Shown in pieces: positions 46,481 through 56,151 of a stretch of 64,000 nt of DNA. The translations under genes and the position numbers were made by a program. Every line of letters begins with the position of its first letter. Positions within the stretch are counted from its first letter, which is position 1. This DNA comes from Alicyclobacillus sp. SP_1 (GTDB taxonomy: Bacteria > Bacillota > Bacilli > Alicyclobacillales > Alicyclobacillaceae): positions 1-64,000 of the forward strand of contig NZ_JAMCCX010000105.1 in the NCBI RefSeq assembly GCF_024706985.1. Direction: 5' to 3'. Under the pieces are notes generated by a model, which was not told the origin of the DNA, did no database searches, and saw only the letters and a program-made list of their open reading frames with translations.

Positions 46481-46631
46481 GGGCCATGGAGTTCGAGAGT
46501 TGGTGGGCAAGCAGTTGCCCTCCCGCTCCCGGACACATGGCCCTTACGCCGATTTTAGGCCCTTGGCTTCGCTGGCTGCCTTGACACAAAAATGCGCTGT
46601 GCAGGCCCCGACACGGGTGAGGTCTGCACGG
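46481..46631 (+). other. structured interval downstream of gapA
   Basis: Between gapA and the convergent MMPL gene are nested inverted repeats. GGGCCATG (46481-46488) pairs with CATGGCCC (46536-46543) and encloses GGGCAA (46505-46510) with TTGCCC (46515-46520). A second element pairs GTGCAGGC (46599-46606) with GGTCTGCAC (46621-46629), with an inner CCCG/CGGG. None has a T-run. It may be a 3' UTR structure, a Rho-type terminator region or a small RNA. Confidence 0.4.
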
Positions 46632-46653
46632 CGCCATGTGTGCTTTATGCCTG

Positions 46654-48939
46654 TCAGATAGACGTCTCGGACTCCATTTTGGCTTCGCTGGCGAATTCCG
46701 GAGCGGGGCTGGGCCAGAACGCGAAACGTCCTAAAATGGCCGTGATGGAAGGCACGAGAAATGGACGGACAATGAACGTGTCAATCAGCACGCCAAGTGC
46801 TGTCAGCAATCCGAATTGGACAAGAATTTGTATCGGCAATCCGGCAAGAACTGCAAATGTTCCGGCGAGAATGAGTCCGGCTGACGTGATGACGGCGCCA
46901 GTCCGATTGACGCCAATGGCAACGGCTTCCCTGAGAGGTTTCCGTCGTGCCTCTTGCCAGATGCGAGAAATCATGAAAATGTTGTAGTCTTCTCCGAGGG
47001 CCACTAAGAAGACGAAGGCATAGAGCGGAATGGCTCCTTCCAATGCCGTCGCGTGCATGACGCCATGCAGGAGCAGCCAACCAGTGCCAAGTGCCGCTAA
47101 ATAGGAAAGACCCACGGTGACAATCAGATAGACCATCGCCACGATGGACCGTAGATAGGTCAGGAGGAGAAGCGCGATGACTGCGATGACAATGGGGATG
47201 ACGACTTTCGTGTCACGTGTGGTGTAATATCGCGTATCAAACTGCGTTGCTGTCTCGCCGCTGATATAAACGCTCGCTTTCGCATCGGGCACTCCCTCGT
47301 GACGTAGACTGTCGACCACCGCTTGACGCAAAGTTGGCAACGTATTCATGGCCGCGTTGGAGTAAGGGTTGCTTTTTTCGACGACTGTGTATTGGTGAAC
47401 TGTGTTGTTGACTTTTGAAGTCGCCGAACTTACGGTGCCAACGAAAGGCAATTTTTTGAGATCCCGCTCGACTTTCTCAGTCGACGTGCCCTCTGTGGTG
47501 ACAATCTCGATTGGAGCGAGATCGCCCGCAGCATAGTGGGTTTCAATGAGATGAAAGCCCACTCGAGAGGGCATATTCTTGGGGAAGGAGTCCAGGAGAT
47601 TGTACGTATAGTGAATTTGTGTGGCAAACGAACCTAGGATGAGCAAGACGACGACGGAGATGCCTGCAATGGTCCACGGACGTCTCGCTACGAGCCGACC
47701 CATGCGTCCGCTACGAGCATTCCGGGCCTGTTTCTTCTGAAGTTTCTGCTCATATGGAAGCGCTGCCCGCTCTCCGCGTTTTTGCCGGCGCCGGGCTGTG
47801 CGAGCTGCTTCCATCTCTGGAGTGCGCGGCACAAACGGTACGAATGCCCGACGCCCAAGGATAGAGAGCAGAGCAGGCACAAGGGTTAATCCGGCAATGG
47901 CCATCATAAAGATGGCGATACTGAAAGGTAAGGCGAAGCGATGGTCAGAACCGTATTTAGCAAACAGTAGCGTCAGTAGCGATACAACTACAGTCAAAGC
48001 ACTCATCGCGATGGCACCGCCTGCTTGACCGACAGACTGATGCATGGCTCGTTTTGGGTCGGACTCGTTGTGTAAGGCTTCTCGGAAGCGCGCAACAAGA
48101 AACAGGCAGTAGTCGGTGCCTGCACCAAAGAGGAGAACCGTCATGATGGACACGCTTTGGGCACCCACTGTCAGCCACCCGAGTTTGGCGAGACCGCCTA
48201 AAATTGGAGAGATGACACCATATGCAAATCCCACGGAGATGAGCGGCACGAGAGCTAGCAGTGGTGAACGATAGAGCAAAATGAGCAAAATCAGCACCAG
48301 CGAGACCGTCGCTGCGAGCAGAGTGATGTCTGCATTTTTAAACAAGCTCGTGGCATCGGTCGCAATGCCTACGGGGCCAGTGATACGAGCCTCCAATACT
48401 TGTCCGTGGCTGGCATCCGACGTCGCCTGAAACGGGTCGTCGCCAAAAATTTGTTCAACATCTTTATGGATGGCAGCAACATCTGTTTCGAGTGTGGCAG
48501 TACCTGCTTTGGAGTCGATAGAAATGGGGAACACGAGAGTCGTCTCATCTTTTGATTCGAGTTTGGCGACCACGGCTAGGGGCACATGCTGAAAATCCGG
48601 AACGGACGACTGCTCCGGTACGGGGTGGTCATGAAGATATCCAGAAAGTTTTTGGATTTTCTCCAAATCGGTTGTCTGAAGTCCTCCGGCGCGATAAAAG
48701 ACAATCAGTGCAGGTGTTCCGGAGTTACTCGGAAAATATTTTTTTTGCATCTGTGCAGCGACCACGCTTGCAGCTCTGCTCGGCAATTCCGCAGCGTTGT
48801 TGTTTTCCTCTTTGGTGACGCTGGGCAATACGATGGAGAGAACGGCGGTGAGAACAATCCACAGTGCGAGGGTGACAAATCGGCTGCGTCTGCCAGCCAC
48901 CAAGCGCCCCCAGGCCGCAAAAAATCCAGAGTTCTCCAA
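46654..48939 (-). CDS. MMPL family RND-type exporter
   Basis: Membrane exporter of about 761 residues with the MMPL layout: helix 1, a large extracytoplasmic domain, five helices, a cytosolic Arg/Lys-rich linker, then a second copy. Conserved GAGTDYCLFLVARFRE and GEDYNIFMISRIWQE follow in the two halves; their Asp-Tyr pairs carry protons. Lipid or hydrophobic compound export is likely. TTG 48939 lies nine bases after GGAGG. An upstream in-frame ATG at 48981 has no site. Confidence 0.9.
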   Translation of the reverse strand: MENSGFFAAWGRLVAGRRSRFVTLALWIVLTAVLSIVLPSVTKEENNNAAELPSRAASVVAAQMQKKYFPSNSGTPALIVFYRAGGLQTTDLEKIQKLSGYLHDHPVPEQSSVPDFQHVPLAVVAKLESKDETTLVFPISIDSKAGTATLETDVAAIHKDVEQIFGDDPFQATSDASHGQVLEARITGPVGIATDATSLFKNADITLLAATVSLVLILLILLYRSPLLALVPLISVGFAYGVISPILGGLAKLGWLTVGAQSVSIMTVLLFGAGTDYCLFLVARFREALHNESDPKRAMHQSVGQAGGAIAMSALTVVVSLLTLLFAKYGSDHRFALPFSIAIFMMAIAGLTLVPALLSILGRRAFVPFVPRTPEMEAARTARRRQKRGERAALPYEQKLQKKQARNARSGRMGRLVARRPWTIAGISVVVLLILGSFATQIHYTYNLLDSFPKNMPSRVGFHLIETHYAAGDLAPIEIVTTEGTSTEKVERDLKKLPFVGTVSSATSKVNNTVHQYTVVEKSNPYSNAAMNTLPTLRQAVVDSLRHEGVPDAKASVYISGETATQFDTRYYTTRDTKVVIPIVIAVIALLLLTYLRSIVAMVYLIVTVGLSYLAALGTGWLLLHGVMHATALEGAIPLYAFVFLVALGEDYNIFMISRIWQEARRKPLREAVAIGVNRTGAVITSAGLILAGTFAVLAGLPIQILVQFGLLTALGVLIDTFIVRPFLVPSITAILGRFAFWPSPAPEFASEAKMESETSI

Positions 48940-49343
48940 AATAAGGTTCCTCCTTGATTGGGGGGCAGAACACAGCCACACCCTAATTATTTATACCGTT
49001 AGGTTAATTTAATCAAAAGTTTCATAGGTGTCAAGTGACTTGCCGATTGTCACGAAGTTGAGAATCCAGTGAGAAATGAAAATATTCCCGTTGAAACGGC
49101 AGGAGGCTCTATCCAAGGGGAACCGATTTTTATATAATCTACTAGTGTACGGTTCCGGTTGCGGGGTCTTCTAGTCCAATCTCTCTATTATCTTAGGGTT
49201 CGCTGGTCGAACTGAGTGTAGTCCAGTCCTTTCCGTACAGAGCGAATATCCTGTTGGTCCGTCTCTTTCGTCAATGGACACCCCCTTGCTCTTGACCACT
49301 AACCAATGGCTTTTCGACAAGAATCCGCGATGGAGTGTGAGGC
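48940..49343. other. divergent intergenic region
   Basis: About 400 bases between the MMPL start and the plus-strand MFS gene. Beyond the MMPL promoter it holds a TATAAT box at 49133-49138 without a convincing -35, which would leave a leader of about 200 bases before the MFS gene. I could not identify a known riboswitch or T-box in it, and no gene is supported. Confidence 0.5.
48990..49042 (-). promoter_or_regulatory. promoter and palindrome upstream of the MMPL gene
   Basis: On the minus strand TTGATT (complement of 49011-49016) and TATAAA (complement of 48990-48995) are 15 bases apart. A CAAGT-G-ACTTG palindrome (49032-49042) lies just upstream, where a TetR-type regulator could bind. Confidence 0.4.
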
Positions 49344-50621
49344 ATGTTTCAGGCAAAATGGCGATTATTGAAGAAACGGAATTTTTCTTTGTTTTTTCTT
49401 GGTCAAAGCGCCTCTCAGTTTGGGTTGAGTTTCAACGTGTTGGCATTGCTGTGGTTGATGCGAACGCTTACGGGCGGCTTGCTCTCGTCCACACTGTTGA
49501 TGGGGCTGGTACTGGTTGCAGACGCCATTCCGAGAATTATGTTATCGCCCTTTGCGGGTGTCTTGATTGACCGCTGGAAAAAGCGTGAAGTCATGCGTAT
49601 TGCCGATGCGGCGCGAATGGTTCTGCTGGTTGTGTTAGCCGCACTCATTTTTGCGCACGTCGTCATGATTTGGGAAGTACTTGCGATTGCTTTGCTCCAG
49701 TCGGTCTTCTCGACCTTTTTTAGCCCGTCTGATGCGGTACTTCGGACTCGTTTAGTCGAACAAGACGATTTGCTCGAGGCAAATTCCATCATCCAGACCG
49801 GGAAGACGGCCATGGGTGTTGCAGGGCCAGCTGTCGGCGGTCTGCTGATAGGTTTTGCGGGTCTTGGCTACGCATTTTCTGTGGGTGCCATCACATATCT
49901 CATTTCCTTCGTCGCTCTGACGATGATGCAGGTGGATGAGCCAGACCTCGTCAAAAGACCTCTTGAAGTGCACAGCTTTTTTCAAGACTTGCGTGGTGGC
50001 TTTGAAGTGTTTCAAACAGTTCGCTATGCAAAAATCTTCACACCGTTTCTCATGCTCTTTAACTTTCCAATGGCCGCACTTGACCTTCTGCTCGTCCAGT
50101 ATGTAGCCATTCATCTTCACTATCAGACATCTACGGGTGCGACCATGGTAGGTCTCATCAATGCTTCGCTGGCGGTTGGGGAAGTGATTGGCGGACTGTT
50201 AGTCTCCACAGTGGCGGCCAAGATTCGCCGGGAGTTGTTATTTGTATACTGCACTTCGATTGCGGCTCTGATGATTCTATTCACCGGATTTACTGACAAT
50301 ATTCCACTCATCTGTGTTTGGTTTTTCTTCGGTGGCTTCTTCATGGTGATGGTCAATGTGGCGTTTTTTACAGGCATCCAACAGGCGGTGCCAGGACCGC
50401 AACTTGGGCGCACCTTCGCTTTGTTGCAAACGGCCTTTAATGGTATGACACCTGTTTCTCAGTTGGTCTTTGGCGGTCTCGCAGCCGTCATTCCGATTGG
50501 ATTGTTGTTCAGTCTGCTCGGTGCTATCGGCTTTGTCGCAGGCTTTAGCCCCATCTTCCATCCCTTTGTTCGGCGCGGCGAACTTGCAGAGAAACCCGCA
50601 GAACAAGTAGAGTCGGCTTGA
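49344..50621 (+). CDS. MFS transporter, MFS_3-like
   Basis: Major facilitator permease of 425 residues with about 12 helices. Loop 2-3 reads [21 protein letters not shown], the family pattern of macrolide/drug efflux proteins. [21 protein letters not shown] is in helix 5. The substrate is unknown. ATG 49344 has no strong ribosome site. The acyl-CoA dehydrogenase starts 22 bases after its stop, so the two are probably co-transcribed. Confidence 0.85.
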   Translation: MFQAKWRLLKKRNFSLFFLGQSASQFGLSFNVLALLWLMRTLTGGLLSSTLLMGLVLVADAIPRIMLSPFAGVLIDRWKKREVMRIADAARMVLLVVLAALIFAHVVMIWEVLAIALLQSVFSTFFSPSDAVLRTRLVEQDDLLEANSIIQTGKTAMGVAGPAVGGLLIGFAGLGYAFSVGAITYLISFVALTMMQVDEPDLVKRPLEVHSFFQDLRGGFEVFQTVRYAKIFTPFLMLFNFPMAALDLLLVQYVAIHLHYQTSTGATMVGLINASLAVGEVIGGLLVSTVAAKIRRELLFVYCTSIAALMILFTGFTDNIPLICVWFFFGGFFMVMVNVAFFTGIQQAVPGPQLGRTFALLQTAFNGMTPVSQLVFGGLAAVIPIGLLFSLLGAIGFVAGFSPIFHPFVRRGELAEKPAEQVESA

Positions 50622-50643
50622 GTCTGCGAGAGGAGAGAGCGAA

Positions 50644-51849
50644 TTGGATTTTTCTTATTCTGAAAAAACGAGCATGTGGTTAGACAAATTGAAAGCATTT
50701 ATGGCGGAAGTCGTCTTGCCGAATGAGTCTACGTATTATCAGCAGCTGAAGTCGGCGGATAGCCGGTTTACCATTCCGCCTATCATGGAGGAAATGAAGG
50801 CCCTTGCAAGAGCTGAAGGTTTGTGGAACTTGTTTTTGCCAGATGAGCGGTTTGGTGCAGGATTGACCAATGTTGAATACGCGCCGCTCTGTGAAGAGAT
50901 GGGGCGTTCCGAAATCGCTCCCGAAGTGTTCAATTGCAGTGCGCCCGATACAGGGAATATGGAAGTACTCGCTCTGTATGGGACACGTGAGCAGCAAGAA
51001 CAGTGGCTGCGGCCACTTTTGGCTGGGGAGATACGGTCGTGCTTTGCGATGACTGAACCGGGAGTTGCATCTTCGGACGCAACCAATATCGAGGCCAGTA
51101 TTGTCCGCGATGGCGACGAATACGTCATCAACGCACACAAGTGGTGGTCTTCTGGGGCTTTGGACCCGCGTTGCAAGGTGGCAATTTTGATGGGAAAGAC
51201 GAATCCAGAGGCTCCTCGCTATGAACAGCAGTCGATGGTTTTGGTGCCCCTCGACGCGCCGGGTGTTCATGTGAAAAGAATGCTGTCGGTCTTCGGCTAT
51301 GACGATGCTCCACACGGTCATGGGGAGGTGACATTCAACCATGTGCGAGTCCCACTGAATTCGATGATTTGGGCGGAGGGTAAAGGATTTGCTATTGCTC
51401 AGGGCAGGCTTGGTCCAGGGCGCATCCATCACTGCATGCGTTTGGTGGGTGCCGCCGAACGTGCGCTGGACTACATGTGTGAACGGGCTAAGGCGCGTGT
51501 AGCGTTTGGGCATCCTTTGGCACATCAGGGAGTCATTCAGAGCTATATTGCCGATTCGCGGATGGACATTGAACAGGCTCGCCTGCTTGTTCAAAAGGCT
51601 GCCTATCGGATGGATACTGTTGGCAACAAGGGGGCACAGTTAGAGATTGCCATGATTAAAGTCGTGGCGCCGAATATGGCGCTTCGGGTTATTGACCGTG
51701 CTATTCAAGTACACGGTGGAGCGGGCGTGAGCGAGGATTTCCCGCTTGCTAAAATGTGGGCTAACGCGCGGACATTGCGTTTGGCAGACGGGCCGGACGA
51801 AGTGCATCGCCGTGCGGTAGCGAGGATAGAATTGCAGCGAGAAGTGTAA
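50644..51849 (+). CDS. acyl-CoA dehydrogenase
   Basis: FAD-dependent acyl-CoA dehydrogenase of 401 residues, resembling the ACAD10/11-type group. Family stretches are [46 protein letters not shown] and, near the end, [22 protein letters not shown] and [10 protein letters not shown]. The chain-length preference cannot be told. TTG 50644 follows GAGAGGAGAGAG. A hairpin after the stop probably ends the MFS-dehydrogenase unit. Confidence 0.92.
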   Translation: MDFSYSEKTSMWLDKLKAFMAEVVLPNESTYYQQLKSADSRFTIPPIMEEMKALARAEGLWNLFLPDERFGAGLTNVEYAPLCEEMGRSEIAPEVFNCSAPDTGNMEVLALYGTREQQEQWLRPLLAGEIRSCFAMTEPGVASSDATNIEASIVRDGDEYVINAHKWWSSGALDPRCKVAILMGKTNPEAPRYEQQSMVLVPLDAPGVHVKRMLSVFGYDDAPHGHGEVTFNHVRVPLNSMIWAEGKGFAIAQGRLGPGRIHHCMRLVGAAERALDYMCERAKARVAFGHPLAHQGVIQSYIADSRMDIEQARLLVQKAAYRMDTVGNKGAQLEIAMIKVVAPNMALRVIDRAIQVHGGAGVSEDFPLAKMWANARTLRLADGPDEVHRRAVARIELQREV

Positions 51850-51861
51850 TGTAAGCCCCCG

Positions 51862-51902
51862 GGTGCAAAACAGGCGACACTGGCCGCACCCCTGTTTGCA
51901 CC
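51862..51902. terminator. hairpin between convergent genes
   Basis: GGTGCAAAACAGG (51862-51874) pairs with CCTGTTTGCACC (51891-51902), with one bulged base. It lies between the acyl-CoA dehydrogenase gene and the convergent aldo/keto reductase gene. T-runs are absent, so the call rests on position and stem strength. Confidence 0.55.
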
Positions 51903-51952
51903 ATAGAAGGGCTACCACAATACGTGCTATCGAGTGCATGGTTTATCCGTGC

Positions 51953-52930
51953 TTACCAAGAATAAGCTTCAGGCGCTGGTTTGCCGGGTCCTGGGAAAAT
52001 TTCGTGTAGGCGGCCCATGACCTCCTCTGACAAATGAACGTCCAGCACATGAAGCGAGTCCTCCAACTGTTGCAAGGTGCGAGGGCCGATAATCGGGGCC
52101 GTTACAGCTGGATGTTTGAGCACGAATGCAAGGGCTACAACATCTTGCGGTTCTCCGAGTTCTTGGCACAGGGCGGCAAAAGCCTCCAACTGCGTACGGT
52201 GTTTCTCCAACGACTGAGTCGCGCGCGCACTGCGACTACCGGTCTTCGTCAGCGCATTTCTCCCGAGCAGACCGCCAGCGAGTGGACTCCAGGGAATGAC
52301 GCCAATGCCGAGAGATTCGGATGCAGGAAGTACTTCCAATTCGGGTTCTCTGCACAGCAGATTGTACATGTGCTGCTCGGATACAAGCCCCAAAAAATGC
52401 CGCTCCTTTGCAGCAGCTTGCGCTACGGCGAGATGCCATCCGGCAAAGTTGCTGGAACCCACGTAACCGACTTTACCTTGCTGAACGGCCAGTTCAAAAG
52501 CACCCCAAAGCTCGTCCCAGGTGCAATTTCGGTCAATGTGGTGCATTTGATAGAGTTCAACATGGTCCGTCTGAAGTCGCTTCAAAGAACTCTCGAGATG
52601 GCGGCGGATTTTATACGCCGAGAGACCGGGGCCCTCATTGGGACCATCGAGCGGATTGTCCATCACATTGTAGACTTTGGTGGCCAAGACAACTCGTTCC
52701 CGCCGTCCGCCTCCCTGTGCGAACCAACGACCGATAATTTCTTCGGTCCGGCCGCGATGTCCCTGACCGCCATAGACGTTTGCAGTGTCAAAAAAGTTGA
52801 TGCCCGCATCGAGTGCCGCGTCCATCATGCGAAAGGACTCTTTTTCGTCGGTTTCAGGGCCAAAGTTCATCGTGCCAAGGCAGAGTCGACTGACTTTGAG
52901 CCCAGTTCTCCCCAATTTCGTGAACTCCAT
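51953..52930 (-). CDS. aldo/keto reductase
   Basis: NADPH-dependent reductase of 325 residues, of the group that includes Kv-beta-like and YghZ/PdxI-like proteins. Catalytic Asp and Tyr are in NFFDTANVYGG, Lys in LATKVYN and His in LYQMHHIDRN. Cofactor residues are in SNFAGWHL and IIGPRTLQQLEDSL. GAGGTGGCGAA precedes the ATG at 52930. Substrate unknown. It is not closely related to the reductase at 263-1243. Confidence 0.92.
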   Translation of the reverse strand: MEFTKLGRTGLKVSRLCLGTMNFGPETDEKESFRMMDAALDAGINFFDTANVYGGQGHRGRTEEIIGRWFAQGGGRRERVVLATKVYNVMDNPLDGPNEGPGLSAYKIRRHLESSLKRLQTDHVELYQMHHIDRNCTWDELWGAFELAVQQGKVGYVGSSNFAGWHLAVAQAAAKERHFLGLVSEQHMYNLLCREPELEVLPASESLGIGVIPWSPLAGGLLGRNALTKTGSRSARATQSLEKHRTQLEAFAALCQELGEPQDVVALAFVLKHPAVTAPIIGPRTLQQLEDSLHVLDVHLSEEVMGRLHEIFPGPGKPAPEAYSW

Positions 52931-53047
52931 TTCGCCACCTCTTTCAAAGTTTCTGCAATCTCTATTCTAGTCCTTTTCTGTCAGACTTACGAATTCATCG
53001 GTTGCATGGGCGTTTTGTCCGAGAATCGTAAGCTCATTAAAGGAGCG

Positions 53048-53075
53048 ACGGACGCTGCCCGTGGGCGGCGTCCGT
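53048..53075 (-). terminator. hairpin after purA
   Basis: ACGGACGC (53048-53055) and GCGTCCGT (53068-53075) enclose GCCC/GGGC, giving a nearly perfect 28-base palindrome. On the minus strand a modestly T-rich tail follows (CTCCTTTAA). It sits between purA and the downstream aldo/keto reductase gene. Confidence 0.6.
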
Positions 53076-53118
53076 TCGTATCGTGAGCCTGCAGGGCCCG
53101 TTGACGTTCGTCTTTGGA

Positions 53119-54384
53119 TTACGAATGGGTGTGGACGATGGTCTGGTCCCGATTCGGACCCACAGACAGGTACGTGATGGCCACACCGACGAGTTGTTCG
53201 ACGGCCAGAACAAAGTTTTGCGCGGCGATGGGTAATTCTTCGAACGTTCTACAACCGGAGAGGTCGTCAGAAAATCCGGGGAAGTACTCATACACCGGGG
53301 TTGCTTGTTCTAAGGCGTAAGTTGGCAGCGGCAAACGGTGCTGTTCTCCGTTCCAGTCGTACGCTGTGCAGACACCAATTTGGTCGAGTCCCGTGAGAAT
53401 GTCCAACTTCATCATGGCCAACTCCGTATATCCATTTAGCCAAGCACCGTATCGCAACGTAGGGATGTCGAGCCATCCGCACGTACGCTGTCGCCCGGTA
53501 GTTGCTCCGAATTCTTCGCCACGTTCTTGGAGATAAGCTCCAATGTCATCGTTTAACAAGGTTGGAAAAGGCCCAGCGCCGACGGCCGTCGCATACGCCT
53601 TGGTGATTCCTGTAACACGACCGACAGAAGTGGGTGAGATGCCAGCACCAGCAAAAATACCGCCCGTGATCGGTGACGACGAGGTGACGTACGGATAAAC
53701 ACCCCAGTCGAGGTCACGCATAATACCCAGCTGTCCTTCGAGTAGAACATGTTTGTCCTCTTCGACGGCTTGCATCAGAAGCGGCAAAGTGTCTTGCACG
53801 TAGGGAAGAAGAATTTCGCGCGCTTCAAGCAATTCGTCCCAAACATCCGAAAAGGTTCCGTAGGATTGAAGTGCCGGAATGCGCTCCATCTTTGCAGCAA
53901 AGGCCGATTCCAAGCGGTCCCGAAAACGTCCCAAATCGACCATTTCTCCAATTTGAATGCCGAAGCGACCGACTTTATCTTGGTAGGCTGGACCAATGCC
54001 TTGCAGGGTGGTTCCGACTTTTTTCTGGCGACGTTCTTCTTCGTATGCATCCTGCCATATATGGTACGGAAGCACCAAATGAGCGCGTTCAGAGATGACC
54101 AACTGTTTGGTCGATATTCCTTTCTCCTCCAACTGTCGTAGTTCTCGTACGAGGTTAGCGGGATGAATGACCACACCTGTGCCGAGCACGCAGACTGTGT
54201 GAGGATGGAAAATGCCCGATGGAACAAGGTGTAAAGCGAATTTTCCGAACTCGTTGACAATCGTGTGCCCTGCGTTGCCGCCGCCTTGGTAGCGGACGAC
54301 AATATCTGCCTTTGCGGCAAAGTAGTCGACCATTTTTCCTTTGCCTTCATCACCGTATTGTGCGCCGACGACTGCATGAATCAA
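53119..54384 (-). CDS. purA: adenylosuccinate synthetase
   Basis: GTP-dependent enzyme joining aspartate to IMP in AMP synthesis, 421 residues. The phosphate loop is GAQYGDEGKGKMVDY, followed by VVRYQGGGNAGHT with the catalytic His. GIGPAYQDKVGRFG and GRQRTCGWLDI also fit. The usual QGTLLDIDHGTYP region is replaced by LGIMRDLDWGVYPYVTSSS, and GGNNAGHT by GGGNAGHT, so this is a divergent member. TTG 54384 lies eight bases after GGAGG. It is divergent from the lysR gene. Confidence 0.92.
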   Translation of the reverse strand: MIHAVVGAQYGDEGKGKMVDYFAAKADIVVRYQGGGNAGHTIVNEFGKFALHLVPSGIFHPHTVCVLGTGVVIHPANLVRELRQLEEKGISTKQLVISERAHLVLPYHIWQDAYEEERRQKKVGTTLQGIGPAYQDKVGRFGIQIGEMVDLGRFRDRLESAFAAKMERIPALQSYGTFSDVWDELLEAREILLPYVQDTLPLLMQAVEEDKHVLLEGQLGIMRDLDWGVYPYVTSSSPITGGIFAGAGISPTSVGRVTGITKAYATAVGAGPFPTLLNDDIGAYLQERGEEFGATTGRQRTCGWLDIPTLRYGAWLNGYTELAMMKLDILTGLDQIGVCTAYDWNGEQHRLPLPTYALEQATPVYEYFPGFSDDLSGCRTFEELPIAAQNFVLAVEQLVGVAITYLSVGPNRDQTIVHTHS

Positions 54385-54453
54385 TCCGCGTCCCTCCTTC
54401 GTATATCCACGCTCAGTGTATGCAGTTGCGGCCTATGTGTAAAATGAATTTAT

Positions 54454-54470
54454 TGTATAATTACTATACA
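54454..54470. promoter_or_regulatory. palindrome in the purA-lysR divergent promoter
   Basis: TGTATA (54454-54459) and TATACA (54465-54470) form a perfect repeat with a 5-base spacer. It sits between the divergent purA and lysR starts and overlaps AT-rich -10-like boxes for both. A LysR-type regulator often binds next to its own gene, so the neighbouring regulator is the first candidate. Confidence 0.5.
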
Positions 54471-54523
54471 TGAATTGAATAAAGGGTACGCGTCTAGACG
54501 ATGCGGAACTTGGGGGACAGGCC

Positions 54524-55456
54524 GTGCTGTCGTTATATCAGGCTTTTGTTCAGACGGTAGAGAGTGAGACGCTCGTCGAAGCAGCTGCCGTGTTGCACAC
54601 AACGCAACCTACGCTGACGCGTCAAATTCAACAGTTGGAGAGTGTGCTCGGTATGCCGCTCTTCAATCGCATCAGTCGGCGCCTAGTCATCAATCGCGCA
54701 GGAGAATTGGTCTATGCCCATGCCAAACGAATTATTCTCACCGAGCAGAGAATGCTCGATGAACTGGCGGCATTTGGAAATCCGGAGCAAGGACTGATCG
54801 CTGTAGGCGCGGGCTTGACGCCATCGATTTATATTCTTCCCACAGTTTTCGCCGCTTATCAGGCGGCTCATTCGGGCGTTCGCTTTCAGGTCGTCACAGG
54901 TAGTTCTCGCACAGTTCTGCAAGCTCTCGCACAGCGTGAGGTCGATCTCGGTGTGGTCACCAGCCTTGATGCGCAGGATGCGGAACTCGTCGTCACACCG
55001 TTGTGGCGCGACGAACTGGTCCTTGTAGCCCCTCCTTTGCATGCTTTGGTAGGGAGAGCGGTTGATTTTCGGGAGTTGGCAGAGCATCCGTTTGTGCTCA
55101 TGCGCAGAGGTTCTGGCCTGCGCAAAATGATTGCAAGTCTGGCGGACGCACATCACATTGAGTTGGACGTGACGATGGAAACTGACAGCTTGGAAAGCAT
55201 CAACCGAATTGTGCAGAGTGGTGTTGGCTTGTCTGTGTTGCCTGCGTCCAGTGTGCAGGATGATATTGAGAGTGGTCGGCTGGTCGCTTTGGAACTGGCG
55301 GATGGGCCACTCGGTGCGCGTACCATCTCGTTGGTGGTGCGCAAGGATTCGGGCGTTTCCGCAGCAACGCACCAGTTCGTCGAGACCCTGCCGGAGTTGG
55401 CACGGTTGCACCATGGCTGGCTGAGGCCAGTGACCGCAGAGGAGGTGCGGCGATGA
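54524..55456 (+). CDS. LysR-family transcriptional regulator
   Basis: DNA-binding regulator of 310 residues. The N-terminal HTH is clear (SETLVEAAAVLHTTQPTLTR, then QIQQLESVLGMPLF), and a periplasmic-binding-protein-like co-inducer domain follows from about residue 90. GTG 54524 follows GGGGGACAGG. It overlaps the response regulator gene by ATGA, giving a rare operon of LysR plus two-component genes. Its effector is unknown. Confidence 0.93.
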   Translation: MLSLYQAFVQTVESETLVEAAAVLHTTQPTLTRQIQQLESVLGMPLFNRISRRLVINRAGELVYAHAKRIILTEQRMLDELAAFGNPEQGLIAVGAGLTPSIYILPTVFAAYQAAHSGVRFQVVTGSSRTVLQALAQREVDLGVVTSLDAQDAELVVTPLWRDELVLVAPPLHALVGRAVDFRELAEHPFVLMRRGSGLRKMIASLADAHHIELDVTMETDSLESINRIVQSGVGLSVLPASSVQDDIESGRLVALELADGPLGARTISLVVRKDSGVSAATHQFVETLPELARLHHGWLRPVTAEEVRR

Positions 55457-56151
55457 CGGCAGTACAAGAAGTTCTGATTATTGAAGATGAGTTTGGGCTT
55501 GTGGAGTTTTTGCGCATTGAGTTAGAGTTGCAAGGCTATGCGGTCGCGGTTGCGACCACGGGGACCGAAGGCTTGGAGCGTTTTCGAGAAGCCCCGAGTG
55601 ACATCGTCTTGCTCGATTGGATGTTGCCTGATGTCGATGGGATAGAAGTCTGCAAAGTGCTGCGCGCCAGAAGTGAGGTCCCCATCATCTTTTTAACGGC
55701 CCGCGGGGCTGTCGTTGACCGTGTGAGCGGATTGGAAGCAGGGGCGGATGACTATCTCGTCAAGCCCTTCGCGATTGAAGAGCTATTGGCGAGGATGCGA
55801 GCCCTCATGCGTCGCGGGGAGAGAAGAGTGCAGGTAGAGGAGATACCGGGATCGCAATATCAGTTTGGCGACGTCTCCGTCGATGTCACACATCGGCGCG
55901 TCCGTAAGGACGGCGCGCTCGTGGAATTGACAGTTCGCGAATTTGACCTTCTGATGGTTCTTTGGGAACATCGTGGGGAGGTCTTGTCCAGACAACAACT
56001 GTTGCATCAGGTATGGGGTTTTGAAACACCAGTGGACACCAATGTGGTGGACGTCTACATTGGATACTTGCGGCACAAACTGGACGAGGAAAAAAAGTAC
56101 ATCCGCACAGTCCGCGGTCTTGGCTACAGCTTGCGAGGAGACCCATCATGA
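55453..56151 (+). CDS. OmpR-family response regulator
   Basis: Response regulator of 232 residues: receiver with phosphoacceptor Asp55 (VLLDWMLPD), Thr in IFLTARG and Lys in LVKPFA. The winged helix follows (LTVREFDLLMVLWEH, NVVDVYIGYLRHKLD, TVRGLGYSLRG). ATG 55453 overlaps the lysR stop, and its own stop overlaps the kinase start. All three genes are therefore translationally coupled. Confidence 0.94.
   Translation: MTAVQEVLIIEDEFGLVEFLRIELELQGYAVAVATTGTEGLERFREAPSDIVLLDWMLPDVDGIEVCKVLRARSEVPIIFLTARGAVVDRVSGLEAGADDYLVKPFAIEELLARMRALMRRGERRVQVEEIPGSQYQFGDVSVDVTHRRVRKDGALVELTVREFDLLMVLWEHRGEVLSRQQLLHQVWGFETPVDTNVVDVYIGYLRHKLDEEKKYIRTVRGLGYSLRGDPS

Noticed and set aside
50680-51594. 304-codon open frame antisense to the acyl-CoA dehydrogenase
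   Set aside because: Shadow of a well-supported gene with a strong ribosome site.
52034-53086. 350-codon open frame antisense to the aldo/keto reductase
   Set aside because: The minus-strand reductase has all catalytic motifs; the opposite frame is its shadow.
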